Shown piece by piece: positions 31,552 through 40,224 of a DNA stretch of 61,066 bases. The notes below the pieces were generated by a model that was not told the origin of the DNA, made no database searches, and saw nothing but the letters and a program-made list of their open reading frames with translations. Where the stretch lies: IMG/VR virus record IMGVR_UViG_3300007734_000736, positions 1 to 61,066 of that record; one strand, written 5' to 3'. The stretch is from a virus. The position numbers and the translations under genes were made by a program. The number at the start of each line of letters is the position of its first letter. Position 1 is the stretch's first letter.

Positions 31552-31709
31552 TGGAACCAATCAAGACCACACACACCCTTGCGGAGCAGTACCGAAAGGC
31601 ACAGCACAACCGCAACGTATGCCTGTACAGCCGACGCGACACGGAGGCCAAATACTGGGAGGGCTACGTTAACGCCCTGAGTTTAGTAATTGAATCACAA
31701 AAGAAATGA
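31551..31709 (+). CDS. Hypothetical protein (52 residues)
   Basis: TAATG and ATGA overlaps. Basic, helical (TLAEQYRKAQHNRNVCLY). Unknown. Confidence 0.6.
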   Translation: MEPIKTTHTLAEQYRKAQHNRNVCLYSRRDTEAKYWEGYVNALSLVIESQKK

Positions 31710-31960
31710 ATCCATCCGAACACCTTGAGTACTTCAAGGAGCACCCGCACATCAAGAAGAAAGAGGCCGAGCGCACAGCACGCCTAATCCTATCCAACTT
31801 TGGCACTACGTACAGCCGCCCCGCAATGGTGCAAGCGATGGACGAAATCGACAAGGCAGTCAGCATCCTGGACATGATTGAAAGCGACAGCTCAAAGGAG
31901 CTGTCTGACCTCCTGCAGGGCGCATATCAAATCCTTCACTACAAATTCCACAACGAGTAA
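31706..31960 (+). CDS. Hypothetical protein (84 residues)
   Basis: Helical, charged; MDEIDKAVSILDMIESD. Overlaps the exonuclease start by one base. Unknown. Confidence 0.65.
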   Translation: MNPSEHLEYFKEHPHIKKKEAERTARLILSNFGTTYSRPAMVQAMDEIDKAVSILDMIESDSSKELSDLLQGAYQILHYKFHNE

Positions 31961-32742
31961 TGGCAAAGAAGAAGGACTGGCTGTCTCACATGATTGAGCA
32001 CACCGGAAAACCATACTTATCGTACAGCTCTATCAAGTACGCACTGCAAGACATGGCGCTGTTTGAGCTGTACATGATGGGCAAGCTCAAGAAGGACAGC
32101 GAGGCGCTGCAATTCGGCAGCGCTTACGACTGCATGCTGTTCACCCCCGAAGTGTTCAGCGAAAGGTTCTTCGTGCTTGACGATTCGGAAATCTATGCCA
32201 AACTGATAGGCGACGGGGCAAAGAGCCCCCGCTCAACAGCCATCTACAAGGAGTGGAAGGCGGAGCAGGACGCATCAATTGGAGAGCGCGCCGTATTGGC
32301 TCCTGAAGACCATCAGCAAATCATTGATATGATTTCACGGCTTGACGACTGCGGCATCATAGACATCTACCTGGCAGGAAGCTATCAGGTTGAGTTCAAC
32401 GAGAAGGTAGACGGAATCCCTTTCCGGGGATTCCTGGACTGCAAGGGGAGCGGGTTCATCTCCGATTCCAAAACAACGCGTTCAATTTCAGGCTTCAAGT
32501 CTGATGTAAGATGGTTGGGGTATGATATTCAAGCGTACCTTTACTGTAAGGTCTTCGGCTATGAGGACTTCTACTGGGTCGTCCAGGAGAAATCCTTTCC
32601 GTACGTGCCAGCAGTATACAAAGCAACGGAGCAAACCCTTCGCTTCGGTGAGGAGAAGTTCAATCGGGCGGTCAACACCATCCGAGAGCACTTTGAGAAG
32701 AACATGCCTTCCAGCACGTTCTACATAGAGGGGGAAATTTAA
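31960..32742 (+). CDS. PD-(D/E)XK exonuclease (RecE/exodeoxyribonuclease VIII-like)
   Basis: 260 residues. FRGFLDCKGSG (155-165) and SDSKTT (168-173) give the D...DxK core, and YDIQAYLY (188-195) is the QxxxY motif of RecB/RecE-type nucleases. Followed by SSB and preceded by an annealing-type protein, it fits a two-part phage recombination or repair module: resection followed by annealing. Confidence 0.8.
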   Translation: MAKKKDWLSHMIEHTGKPYLSYSSIKYALQDMALFELYMMGKLKKDSEALQFGSAYDCMLFTPEVFSERFFVLDDSEIYAKLIGDGAKSPRSTAIYKEWKAEQDASIGERAVLAPEDHQQIIDMISRLDDCGIIDIYLAGSYQVEFNEKVDGIPFRGFLDCKGSGFISDSKTTRSISGFKSDVRWLGYDIQAYLYCKVFGYEDFYWVVQEKSFPYVPAVYKATEQTLRFGEEKFNRAVNTIREHFEKNMPSSTFYIEGEI

Positions 32743-32754
32743 TTGTCAATCAAA

Positions 32755-33030
32755 ATGGAAAAGAAAGACATCTACATCGGGTACGTGGGCGAGCTCAAGA
32801 CCTATGACTCAGGCGTACGCAAGTACTCAATCTCGTTCCGCTCGGAGCAGCTTGACGAACTCAAGCAATACCTTACCCAGCGTGGTAGCGTGAACATTGA
32901 TTTCGTAATCAAGACCGACGACTCGGCGTTCATGAGTGTGTTCAACCCGAACGCTGCAAAGCCGGCTGGACAAGGTGGCAAGCCTGCCGCCAAGAAGGTT
33001 ACCGCTAACGACGACGACCTGCCGTTCTAA
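32755..33030 (+). CDS. ssb: Single-stranded DNA-binding protein
   Basis: 91 residues from ATG 32755 (a TTG at 32743 is also in frame). A short beta-rich DNA-binding part, a Gly/Ala/Lys linker, and the C-terminal tip NDDDLPF, which matches the SSB tail that docks replication partners. Smaller than bacterial SSB, as in many phages. Confidence 0.75.
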   Translation: MEKKDIYIGYVGELKTYDSGVRKYSISFRSEQLDELKQYLTQRGSVNIDFVIKTDDSAFMSVFNPNAAKPAGQGGKPAAKKVTANDDDLPF

Positions 33031-33061
33031 GCGAGGAGAAAGGACAGCAGCAAGTTGGTTA

Positions 33062-33136
33062 CCCTATGCAGTAGGTTGTTCCGGTGGGGCATAGGGGCTG
33101 TCTCTTTCTTCTTTCACTATCATCTCTTTCTTCTTT
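33062..33136 (+). other. Hairpin and pyrimidine repeat in the gap after SSB
   Basis: Stem CCCTATGC (33062-33069) / GCATAGGG (33089-33096), followed by two copies of TCTCTTTCTTCTTT (33101-33114 and 33123-33136). May be a weak terminator plus leader of the next gene. Confidence 0.5.
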
Positions 33137-33140
33137 TGTG

Positions 33141-33539
33141 ATGGAATACAATTCCGATTTTCGTCATGACTTGCGCATCGGTTTGATGGGCGAACTGCTG
33201 CTTGGCAAACTGCTCAGCAACACAACCGTGGAAGTCAAGCTGGACTTCGGGACGCATCGCACAGGAAACTTCTACATAGAGTACGCATCGCGCAACAAGC
33301 CTTCGGGCATTGCAACCACCGAAGCGGACTACTGGGTCTTGATTGCGGCATCCGAGAAGGGATGCCGCCACAAGGACAACGAGGTTTTCATGGAAGAAGA
33401 CGACATCTTATACCTTGTAACCATCTCAACGAATCGACTCAAGGAGTTGTGCCGAACCAAGTATGAGCGCAAGGGTGTACCGGGCGGCGACGAGAATACG
33501 TCGCTTGGAATTCTTATCAAAGCAGTAGACTTACTATGA
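33141..33539 (+). CDS. PD-(D/E)XK-type nuclease candidate
   Basis: 132 residues from ATG 33141. LRIGLMGELLLGKLL supplies an acidic helix; VEVKLD gives an ExK; TGNFYIEYASRNKPSGIATT follows. This order is that of small phage restriction-fold nucleases (resolvase or endonuclease type). Substrate uncertain. It lies in the recombination module. Confidence 0.65.
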   Translation: MEYNSDFRHDLRIGLMGELLLGKLLSNTTVEVKLDFGTHRTGNFYIEYASRNKPSGIATTEADYWVLIAASEKGCRHKDNEVFMEEDDILYLVTISTNRLKELCRTKYERKGVPGGDENTSLGILIKAVDLL

Positions 33540-33721
33540 CACTTTACGACTTACACAAGTTCTTTTCCAAGGACGACGAGCAAGAGATGGAGCAGTTCAT
33601 GCGCATCGCTATGGCTCGATTGCAAACGACATACAAATTCAAGCCTCAGCGGGTAGCTGTTGCGGCCAAGATGTATTCGCAATGGAAAAAGCGAAAAGAC
33701 CATGGACATGCCAAAGCGTAG
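33536..33721 (+). CDS. Hypothetical protein (61 residues)
   Basis: ATGA-coupled to the nuclease. Helical, basic end (KMYSQWKKRKDHGHAKA). Unknown. Confidence 0.6.
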   Translation: MTLYDLHKFFSKDDEQEMEQFMRIAMARLQTTYKFKPQRVAVAAKMYSQWKKRKDHGHAKA

Positions 33722-33875
33722 TAGTATGTTCTACCAACAGTACCAAATCCGGTACGATTCAAATTCAAATCAATGGAAACTAACATGGGACGGGAATCCA
33801 ATTATGAGCGGAACAAAAGAGTATCTAGAATACTATCTGAGTCTGCTATCGAACAACGGGAACATAATGTTCTAG
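33702..33875 (+). CDS. Hypothetical protein (57 residues)
   Basis: ATG 33702 overlaps the previous gene; ATG 33726 is an alternative. Strand-rich (YQQYQIRYDSNSNQWKLTWD). The stop is two bases before the next ATG. Unknown. Confidence 0.55.
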   Translation: MDMPKRSSMFYQQYQIRYDSNSNQWKLTWDGNPIMSGTKEYLEYYLSLLSNNGNIMF

Positions 33876-33877
33876 AC

Positions 33878-34237
33878 ATGGACATAGCTGTTGCCGTCTA
33901 TGGAACCCTCAAAAGCGGCTATGGCAACAACTTTCTGCTGGAAGATGCAACACTGGTGGGCAAGGGCCGAACCACCGATAAATACCCCCTAATCATCCGA
34001 CAAGGAGGACTTCCGTTCCTTCTCAACAAGAAGAACATTGGATACAACGTGGAGGTCGAGGTATACCTTGTGGACAAGAAGATTCTGCGCCGCTTGGACA
34101 TCCTTGAGGGGCATCCGGAATGGTATTGCCGCCGAGAGATAAGCGTGACCATTGATGAGATTGATACTCCGATTAGGGCGTGGACATACTTCGGCCCATC
34201 TGAATACGACAACCTGACCTACCATGAGCGATACTAA
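33878..34237 (+). CDS. Gamma-glutamylcyclotransferase-like protein
   Basis: 119 residues from ATG 33878. AVYGTLKSGYGN near the N-terminus is the substrate-binding YGTLK loop of the GGCT/AIG2 fold. A later LDILEGHPEWYCRR carries the expected acidic residue (E of LEG). The family cyclises gamma-glutamyl amines to pyroglutamate, releasing the amine. In amidoligase gene clusters it is thought to reverse or trim the amide; here it lies 8 kb from that pair. Confidence 0.82.
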   Translation: MDIAVAVYGTLKSGYGNNFLLEDATLVGKGRTTDKYPLIIRQGGLPFLLNKKNIGYNVEVEVYLVDKKILRRLDILEGHPEWYCRREISVTIDEIDTPIRAWTYFGPSEYDNLTYHERY

Positions 34238-34781
34238 ATTCTTCATTGAGATTGGCAGTTGTGACTTCGGTACGCTGAACCACCTTGCCAACCACGGATG
34301 GCACGGCATGATTGTAGAGCCGGTAGAGAAGTACCTTAATCGACTTGAGCGTATGCCTGGAGTTCACTACATCAACAAGGCCATTGACATCACCAATGCA
34401 ACCAAGGAAATGTACGTGTACAAGGACAGCGTATGTGAGAACGACCGCGACTTCAGCGGAATGAGCTCGTTTGGCGAGTATGTGATTGACCAGAACCGGG
34501 CTCTTGTGGAGCCGGTTCTCGTGTCTACCATTACCTATGCGGAGCTGATGTACGCGCACGATGTGAAGCGTGTGGACTTCCTGAAGATTGACACCGAGGG
34601 ACACGACTGGGTTATCCTCCAGCTGGTAATCTACGCGGGGCCGATGCGCCCAAAGCTCATCAAGGCGGAAACCAAACACCTTGGAGAAAACCTTGAGAAA
34701 GCCATCAAGTTTCTTGAGGAACGAAAGTACCTGGTGTACCAAGAGAAAGAAGACCTTTATGCAATTGATTTACTACCATGA
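34224..34781 (+). CDS. FkbM-family methyltransferase
   Basis: 185 residues. FFIEIGSCDFGTLNHLANHG (6-25) is the SAM loop, followed by GMIVEPVEKYL, then VDFLKIDTEGHDWVIL, the family signature, and IKAETKHL. FkbM enzymes methylate hydroxyls, often on sugars. It overlaps both neighbours and sits with a sulfotransferase and a glycosyltransferase, which suggests glycan modification. Confidence 0.85.
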   Translation: MSDTKFFIEIGSCDFGTLNHLANHGWHGMIVEPVEKYLNRLERMPGVHYINKAIDITNATKEMYVYKDSVCENDRDFSGMSSFGEYVIDQNRALVEPVLVSTITYAELMYAHDVKRVDFLKIDTEGHDWVILQLVIYAGPMRPKLIKAETKHLGENLEKAIKFLEERKYLVYQEKEDLYAIDLLP

Positions 34782-35281
34782 AACGAGAAGAACTAATCCA
34801 AAAAACCATTGAGACCTTTTGTGACATAAATGAGGTGTCGCGAGACACCTTGAGCATGAAGGTTCGCAACAGAAGCGTTGTGGACTGTAGGCGCATGATT
34901 TGGGCATACCTGAGAGAAAACACAAGCATGACGCTCCTTGAGCTCGCCCACATCATTGACTTTGAGAACCACGCAACAATTCTCTACCATTGCAAGCAGC
35001 ACCAGGAACTTATCACAAAGACCGAGCGAGGCAAGTGGATGTACCCAAGCTATGGACCATACTATGAGCAAGGTGCTACACAGCTAAACGCAATGGTCCG
35101 AGTATTCAAGATGAACCAGAAGTTTCAAAACTATGCACTTGAGTATCGCCGAACGGAGGATGGACACGAGGCCAAGTACGTGGTGAATTCTCTGTCGCTT
35201 CTTGACGCCGTGTACCAACACGAAACAATGACATCTATGGCTGGATATGAGCTGATATCCGTAAAGCTCAAGGAGTCATGA
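34778..35281 (+). CDS. DnaA domain-IV-like DNA-binding protein
   Basis: 167 residues. A region near residues 35-68 (VDCRRMIWAYLRENTSMTLL, then DFENHATILYHCKQHQELI) follows the DnaA C-terminal pattern: basic helix, turn, and a DHATxLY-type recognition helix that reads DnaA boxes. No ATPase domain. It could bind the phage origin, possibly the phased repeats near 21-23 kb, or recruit host replication proteins. Confidence 0.75.
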   Translation: MKREELIQKTIETFCDINEVSRDTLSMKVRNRSVVDCRRMIWAYLRENTSMTLLELAHIIDFENHATILYHCKQHQELITKTERGKWMYPSYGPYYEQGATQLNAMVRVFKMNQKFQNYALEYRRTEDGHEAKYVVNSLSLLDAVYQHETMTSMAGYELISVKLKES

Positions 35282-35928
35282 TTATCTCCGACAAGTATCG
35301 GTGCATCTTCATCCGCATACCCAAGACTGGTAGTACCACGATTGAGAATCTGTTGATTGCGGCCGACCCGGACTGCTTGAGCTCGGACAACTCAACTCCG
35401 CCATACGGACACCACGGATGGCCGGAGGTAAGGGATATGGCTGGTGAGCGCTGGGACACCTACTTCAAGTTTGCGTTCGTTAGGAATCCATACAGCTGGT
35501 TTCTAAGCAATTACTCAGACCACATGAAGTACAGCCTTGAGGATGTGTGGGGAGTGCATGAGATACTGAACGAGAAACACCAGCTGCCAGCACCCTGGAA
35601 CTTCATCATTGATGCCCCAAGAGTTATGGCCTTGGCTTCGATGATTCAGTTCTGGTATCACGGAGACTACCTGGGTGGCAAGCATAACAGAATCGTTACA
35701 CAGTCGGCATGGGTTCCGCCGGGAATAGACTTCGTTGGAAAGATGGAATCGTTTGACGAAGACCTTGAGATTGTAGCAGAAGCCATAGGCCTTGAGCTGA
35801 CCGAGAAAGCACCACAGGAAAACAAGAGCAATTCAGAAAGGCTCATGCTTGACAAGACTGGCGCACGATTACTAACCGCATTGTACGACGAAGACTTTGA
35901 ACGATTCGGTTATGAGCGAAAAGGATGA
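35278..35928 (+). CDS. Sulfotransferase family protein
   Basis: 216 residues. IPKTGSTTIENLL (14-26) is the 5'-phosphosulfate loop and FAFVRNPYSWFLSNYS (65-80) the 3'-phosphate-binding segment, as in PAPS-dependent carbohydrate sulfotransferases. It would transfer sulfate to a glycan hydroxyl or amine. Phage members are uncommon. Coupled by ATGA to the DnaA-like gene. Confidence 0.85.
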   Translation: MIISDKYRCIFIRIPKTGSTTIENLLIAADPDCLSSDNSTPPYGHHGWPEVRDMAGERWDTYFKFAFVRNPYSWFLSNYSDHMKYSLEDVWGVHEILNEKHQLPAPWNFIIDAPRVMALASMIQFWYHGDYLGGKHNRIVTQSAWVPPGIDFVGKMESFDEDLEIVAEAIGLELTEKAPQENKSNSERLMLDKTGARLLTALYDEDFERFGYERKG

Positions 35929-36217
35929 GGGTCAGATGATATACCTGCACTCGGTGCAGGTTTTTTGGCACACCAAACTCGCCAAGAAACTCATCTCGCA
36001 TACCAAGGGAACAGCTGATTCGCCGATACGATTTGTTTCAAGAGCCAAGGATGCCTTGGCGATAAACAAGTCTGAGCCGGTTCTAAGCTCTCTCAAAGAC
36101 GCAGTGGTTGGCGGCAAAGCCGTGCACAACTTTAGGGTGGTAAAAATCTACGAAAGCAAACCAATATCTCGTTCCTTCCACTACAAAGAGAAGGACTATG
36201 ACGCAGAATTCAAATGA
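35912..36217 (+). CDS. Hypothetical protein (101 residues)
   Basis: ATG 35912 chosen (35936 possible). A basic C-terminal half and strand-rich NFRVVKIYESKPI. Overlaps the primase-helicase start by four bases. Unknown. Confidence 0.6.
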   Translation: MSEKDEGQMIYLHSVQVFWHTKLAKKLISHTKGTADSPIRFVSRAKDALAINKSEPVLSSLKDAVVGGKAVHNFRVVKIYESKPISRSFHYKEKDYDAEFK

Positions 36218-37998
36218 GCACGATTACGATGTTTCAATCCGTCACTAAGACGGACGAGCCGCACCACATAGATGTCAAGTCAGCGTTAGAGCGCATATCG
36301 TCAGGCAGAAGCCAGGATAACATCATGGCCATACGTGCCGGTAACAGCGAGCTCAAGAAGATGCTTCCTGTGGCGCTTTTCTCCGGAAAGTTCAGCACGC
36401 GAAAGGACGACGCGCTTGAGGAGCACAGCGGTTTAATCGTGCTTGATTTCGACCACGTAAACGCAGAGGCATCAAAGGCTCTTCTCTCCACCGACGAGTA
36501 CGTATACGCATGCTGGGTATCTCCATCAGGAGAGGGCCTAAAAGCCCTCGTACGAATAACCAATCCAGAACGCCACAGAGAGCACTTCAGGGCGCTTCAG
36601 AGTTACTTTGACAGCACGTATGGACTATGTGCCGACCCATCAGGAATAAACGAATCTAGGGCCTGTTTTGAGAGTTATGACCCAGAGCTTGTGCTCAATG
36701 AGAACAGCAAGTCGTTTGGGGGAATGCTTCGTGAGCAGCAGGAACACCAGGTAGCACAAATCCAAGAGATACATACCGACTACGAGAAGCTCAACATCGT
36801 AGCGAAGATGGTGCGCCGAGCACAGGATGGAGAGAAGCACACTACGCTGCTTCGTGCCGCCATTCTATGTGGCGGCTACATCGCAGCTGGACGCATGGAA
36901 GAGGAAGAAGCAGAGCGCGTTCTGCTTCGGGAAATCCAGAAGAAAGAAAACGTAGCAGACCTAAGCAACGCAAAGGCTACCATCCGGGACGGAATCAATG
37001 AAGGCAAGAGCATGCCAATACGCGAGGTCATTGAGGACGAATCTCGCATACGGAAAGAGATGCAGATTAACGACGGAGATATGTCGTTTATCTCGTCTGA
37101 TGACACCGACTACAACTGGATTGAGAAGTACGCACGAGGAGAGATTGTGCGCGGACTCAGCACTGGCTTTGAATGGCTTGACCGACACTTCTTGTTCAAG
37201 AAAGAGCTTACCATCATCAACGGACACAGCAACGTGGGAAAGACCACAATGGCGCAGTTCCTAATGGTCTCTTCAGCTGTTCTGCACGGTTGGCGCTGGG
37301 TTGTCTACTCCAGCGAAAACAAGACTGCATCATTCAAGATGCGGCTTATGGAGTTCTTGCTTGATAAGCCCATCGACACGATGAATTACGACGAGCGGAC
37401 GGTAGCATTCAAGTGGGTGAACAAACACTTCACCATCATCAGCAACGCACAGGTGTACAGCTATTCTGACCTGATGATATTCGCCGAGAAGCTGGTTCGT
37501 CAGGAGCGGTACGATGGATATCTAATCGACCCATACAACAGCCTCAAGGTGAGCATGAGCAAGAATAGCCCTGGCCTTAGCTCTCACGAATACCACTACG
37601 AGGCTGCGTCGGAGTTCCTCACGTTCACTACGCAGAACGACATGGCGCTGTGGGTGAATGCGCACGCCATAACAGAAGCTGTTCGTCGCAAGGGGGCCGA
37701 TGGCTTGCCGGTAGCGCCGATGGCCGAGGACACCGAAGGAGGAGGAAAATGGGTCAACCGTGCCGACTCCGTACTCACATTTCACAGGAAGGTCCAGCAT
37801 CCCGAAGAAGATGTGCGATTCAGAACCGAGATTCACGTAAGGAAGATTCGAAATACAGAGACCGGAGGAGGCAATACGCCATTCGACCAGCCGGTTCTTT
37901 TTGAGCTGAACCATACGCGAACAGGCATGAATCCAATGTTCGGCAAAAAAACTTTCAGCCCCATGTATTTGGATTCCAGCCGCATTGACCTATCTTAG
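36214..37998 (+). CDS. Primase-helicase (VirE_N/BT4734-like plus DnaB-like)
   Basis: 594 residues. The N-terminal domain with GLIVLDFDHVN (about 72-82) and CWVSPSGEGLKALVRI resembles the BT4734/VirE N-terminal domain common in Bacteroidota mobile elements and fused primases. The C-terminal RecA-like ATPase has Walker A GHSNVGKTT (337-345), YLIDPYNSL as Walker B, and WVNAHAITE. It would unwind, and perhaps prime, phage DNA for the host polymerase. Confidence 0.82.
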   Translation: MSTITMFQSVTKTDEPHHIDVKSALERISSGRSQDNIMAIRAGNSELKKMLPVALFSGKFSTRKDDALEEHSGLIVLDFDHVNAEASKALLSTDEYVYACWVSPSGEGLKALVRITNPERHREHFRALQSYFDSTYGLCADPSGINESRACFESYDPELVLNENSKSFGGMLREQQEHQVAQIQEIHTDYEKLNIVAKMVRRAQDGEKHTTLLRAAILCGGYIAAGRMEEEEAERVLLREIQKKENVADLSNAKATIRDGINEGKSMPIREVIEDESRIRKEMQINDGDMSFISSDDTDYNWIEKYARGEIVRGLSTGFEWLDRHFLFKKELTIINGHSNVGKTTMAQFLMVSSAVLHGWRWVVYSSENKTASFKMRLMEFLLDKPIDTMNYDERTVAFKWVNKHFTIISNAQVYSYSDLMIFAEKLVRQERYDGYLIDPYNSLKVSMSKNSPGLSSHEYHYEAASEFLTFTTQNDMALWVNAHAITEAVRRKGADGLPVAPMAEDTEGGGKWVNRADSVLTFHRKVQHPEEDVRFRTEIHVRKIRNTETGGGNTPFDQPVLFELNHTRTGMNPMFGKKTFSPMYLDSSRIDLS

Positions 37999-38465
37999 TG
38001 GTAGTGAGCGATGAGAACATTCAAATCATTTTACCAAAGCCGCCCAGCCTTAACGCGTATTATGCGGGTCGCCACTTCATGGTCCGTAAAAAACATAAGG
38101 AAGTCTATTGGCGCTACATCGCAGCAGCGCTTGCGCCGTTTGGCAAATTTCGTCTGGAACGATTTTCTATTGCTGTGCGCTACAATTGCCGCTACGACGT
38201 TGATAATGCTATATGTTGTAGTAAATTCCTTGCTGATTATCTACGAAATCATGGCCATGTGCCTGACGACACTCCGAAATACTATCTATCGCAAGAAACA
38301 AGGTTCGACGCCTCGCTCCCCAAAGAACAATTCCTAGTAAGCATCATCCCACATGGACAAAGAGGAACTGAGCCGGACCTACTTCCTAGCGACGTCAAGG
38401 ATATCGAATGCAGCAACGAGCCTTTACGAAAGCCTGCACGACGAGGCCGGAAGCCCAAGAGTTGA
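37998..38465 (+). CDS. rusA: RusA-like Holliday junction resolvase
   Basis: 155 residues from a GTG that shares a base with the preceding TAG. YDVDNAICCSKFLADYL (66-82) and VPDDTPKYY (88-96) carry the RusA acidic residues D67, D69 and D90/D91. It resolves junctions in replicating phage DNA. A basic tail (RRGRKPKS) overlaps the next gene in another frame by 113 bases. Confidence 0.85.
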   Translation: MVVSDENIQIILPKPPSLNAYYAGRHFMVRKKHKEVYWRYIAAALAPFGKFRLERFSIAVRYNCRYDVDNAICCSKFLADYLRNHGHVPDDTPKYYLSQETRFDASLPKEQFLVSIIPHGQRGTEPDLLPSDVKDIECSNEPLRKPARRGRKPKS

Positions 38466-38580
38466 TGCCGACCGACTTCACAACACTATACGCAAATTCA
38501 AACGAGACATCGACGGCGAATTCGATATGATTCGCGCGGCGCTGCTGGAATACTACGATGATAACATTGATATTCCTTGA
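38353..38580 (+). CDS. Hypothetical helical protein (75 residues)
   Basis: The first 113 bases overprint the RusA C-terminus. Helical and acidic (IDGEFDMIRAALLEYYDD). Its stop overlaps the start of the glycosyltransferase. Composition looks like a real protein. Unknown role. Confidence 0.55.
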   Translation: MDKEELSRTYFLATSRISNAATSLYESLHDEAGSPRVDADRLHNTIRKFKRDIDGEFDMIRAALLEYYDDNIDIP

Positions 38581-39523
38581 TGGCCTAAACGGCATCAACT
38601 ACCACCGCCTAATGACTCCCTTTCTCCGCCTCAAAGCGGAGGAGGGAGTCAACATCCATTTCTTCTCCAGCTTTGACGAGCTGAAGCAGTTTGACATGAC
38701 CAAGGTTGGGTCTGTTGTGGTGTCTCGGCGCTGCACGGTGTCCAACTATGCGGAGTTCAAGAAGTGGCTCAAGAAATACAAGGTGAAGCTCATCCTGGAT
38801 AACGACGACTTCTGGGAGCTGCCAGATGATAACCCAGCTCAGGAGATTTACAAGAAGCAGGTGTCGCGCGAGATTCTAGCCAGCATCCGTATCGCAGACG
38901 AGATATGGACGCCATCTCCCACGTTGGCGCACAAGATGAAGAAGGTAAACAAAAATATACCTTACCGAATCATCCCCAACACCATCTACGAGAAAGAAGA
39001 GCAATGGGTCAACCAAGAGAAGGACCCCAACCCGAAAGGGCTTGTGCGGTTTGGATATACCGGTGCCAACGGACACCGCAACGACATCCTGTCCATGGGT
39101 ATGACCTTTGAGAACCATGAGCTCTACTGCATGAACCTGATGGACTATCCAGACATCATGCGAGCCAAGTACACGATGTACCCACTTGACATCCACCTAT
39201 ATGCGCAGCTCTACCGACACTTTGATGTGTCGTTAGCGCCGCTGCTGAACAATAAGTTCAACCGCTGCAAGTCCGAGCTGAAGGTGGTAGAAGCTGGCTA
39301 TACCAAGACAGCCATTATCGCATCGAACACTACGCCATACAAGGAGACCATCATTCACAACAAGACAGGAATCCTCTGCTCCAGTCCTGACGACTGGAGA
39401 AAGGCCGTGAACGAAATGACGTTGGAGAAGGCAAAGAATCTTGCCGGGGAGCTATATGAGTTCTGCAAGAAGAACTACGACATCTCCCAAATCAACAAGG
39501 AGCGACTCAAGGGCTTAGTATAG
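38558..39523 (+). CDS. GT-B (GT4-like) glycosyltransferase
   Basis: 321 residues. The N-terminal half is Rossmann-like (VSRRCTVSNYAEFKKWLKK, KVKLILDNDDF). The C-terminal half holds HFDVSLAPL and KSELKVVEAGYTKTAIIASN, the donor-binding E-x-G-like region of family 4, and a GILCSSPDDW segment. It probably adds a sugar to a phage or host glycan. Last gene of the early operon, facing the lysis cassette. Confidence 0.8.
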   Translation: MITLIFLDGLNGINYHRLMTPFLRLKAEEGVNIHFFSSFDELKQFDMTKVGSVVVSRRCTVSNYAEFKKWLKKYKVKLILDNDDFWELPDDNPAQEIYKKQVSREILASIRIADEIWTPSPTLAHKMKKVNKNIPYRIIPNTIYEKEEQWVNQEKDPNPKGLVRFGYTGANGHRNDILSMGMTFENHELYCMNLMDYPDIMRAKYTMYPLDIHLYAQLYRHFDVSLAPLLNNKFNRCKSELKVVEAGYTKTAIIASNTTPYKETIIHNKTGILCSSPDDWRKAVNEMTLEKAKNLAGELYEFCKKNYDISQINKERLKGLV

Positions 39524-39718
39524 CTCGTTGCAGCCGCACCTCTCTGCGAAGTACGCATCTATCTTGGCAATCTTCCGCAAGATTTCTTTCTCAAACTTAC
39601 GAGCTTCAGAGCGCGCTCCCTCGGTAGATTCGCAATTCGCGAAGCGCGAAGCAGCCTGCTGCAACAGCTCGTCAATCTGTTGCTTCTTGCTCGGATTGGT
39701 GTAGTATTCCCATTCCAT
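39515..39718 (-). CDS. Hypothetical helical protein (67 residues)
   Basis: ATG 39718 chosen over an upstream TTG. Charged helices (SKKQQIDELLQQAASRF). Ends tail-to-tail with the glycosyltransferase. The last gene of the late minus-strand run. Confidence 0.6.
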   Translation of the reverse strand: MEWEYYTNPSKKQQIDELLQQAASRFANCESTEGARSEARKFEKEILRKIAKIDAYFAERCGCNELY

Positions 39719-39780
39719 TGGTAGTTTCTTTTTGGCAATAGCCGTTACTTCCTGATTCAAAGGTAGTTATATTTTTTGGA

Positions 39781-40224
39781 TTACAGAATGGACGAGCGAA
39801 GACGCTGCAGTGCGGCAAGCAACAGCAGTATGACAAAGATGAAGAACGACACCTTGTACACCTTATAGTACCAAGGGATGTCCAACAGTTTGACCTGAGG
39901 AGGGCACTCTACATGTATGTAGTGAGGCACCTTTAGGAGCTTGGTATTGGCGCTTACGGCAAGCTTCTTCTTGCCGTCGGCGCCAACTACAGTCTTGATT
40001 TTTACGCTTAGCGAATCGTTCTCAATAACGGCGCTGTCGCCTACGGCCGGAATTTCCAGCGTGTCCAGTATCGTAATCGGCGGCATCGTAATCGTGTCCC
40101 ATCTCGTAACAACCGTGGGCTCCGACAATAGCGCCGGGTTCTTTTGAATGGCTTTTTTCATGTGCCATTCTGCTGAACACCCAGCGAGAAACAGGATTAC
40201 GAAAGCCGGCAAGAACCATTTCAC
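39781..40224 (-). CDS. Unimolecular spanin candidate (lipoprotein plus C-terminal membrane helix)
   Basis: 147 residues. N-terminal lipobox FLAGC (acylated Cys at about 16) and a C-terminal helix VSFFIFVILLLLAAL. This is the topology of u-spanins, which tie outer to inner membrane and fuse them at lysis. The central part is beta-rich. ATGA-coupled to the next gene upstream in the lysis cassette. Confidence 0.7.
   Translation of the reverse strand: MKWFLPAFVILFLAGCSAEWHMKKAIQKNPALLSEPTVVTRWDTITMPPITILDTLEIPAVGDSAVIENDSLSVKIKTVVGADGKKKLAVSANTKLLKVPHYIHVECPPQVKLLDIPWYYKVYKVSFFIFVILLLLAALQRLRSSIL

Noticed and set aside
33741-33877. N-terminal extension of the cyclotransferase starting at 33773
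   Set aside because: It would overlap the preceding gene for about 100 bases; the ATG at 33878 begins right at the family's first strand.
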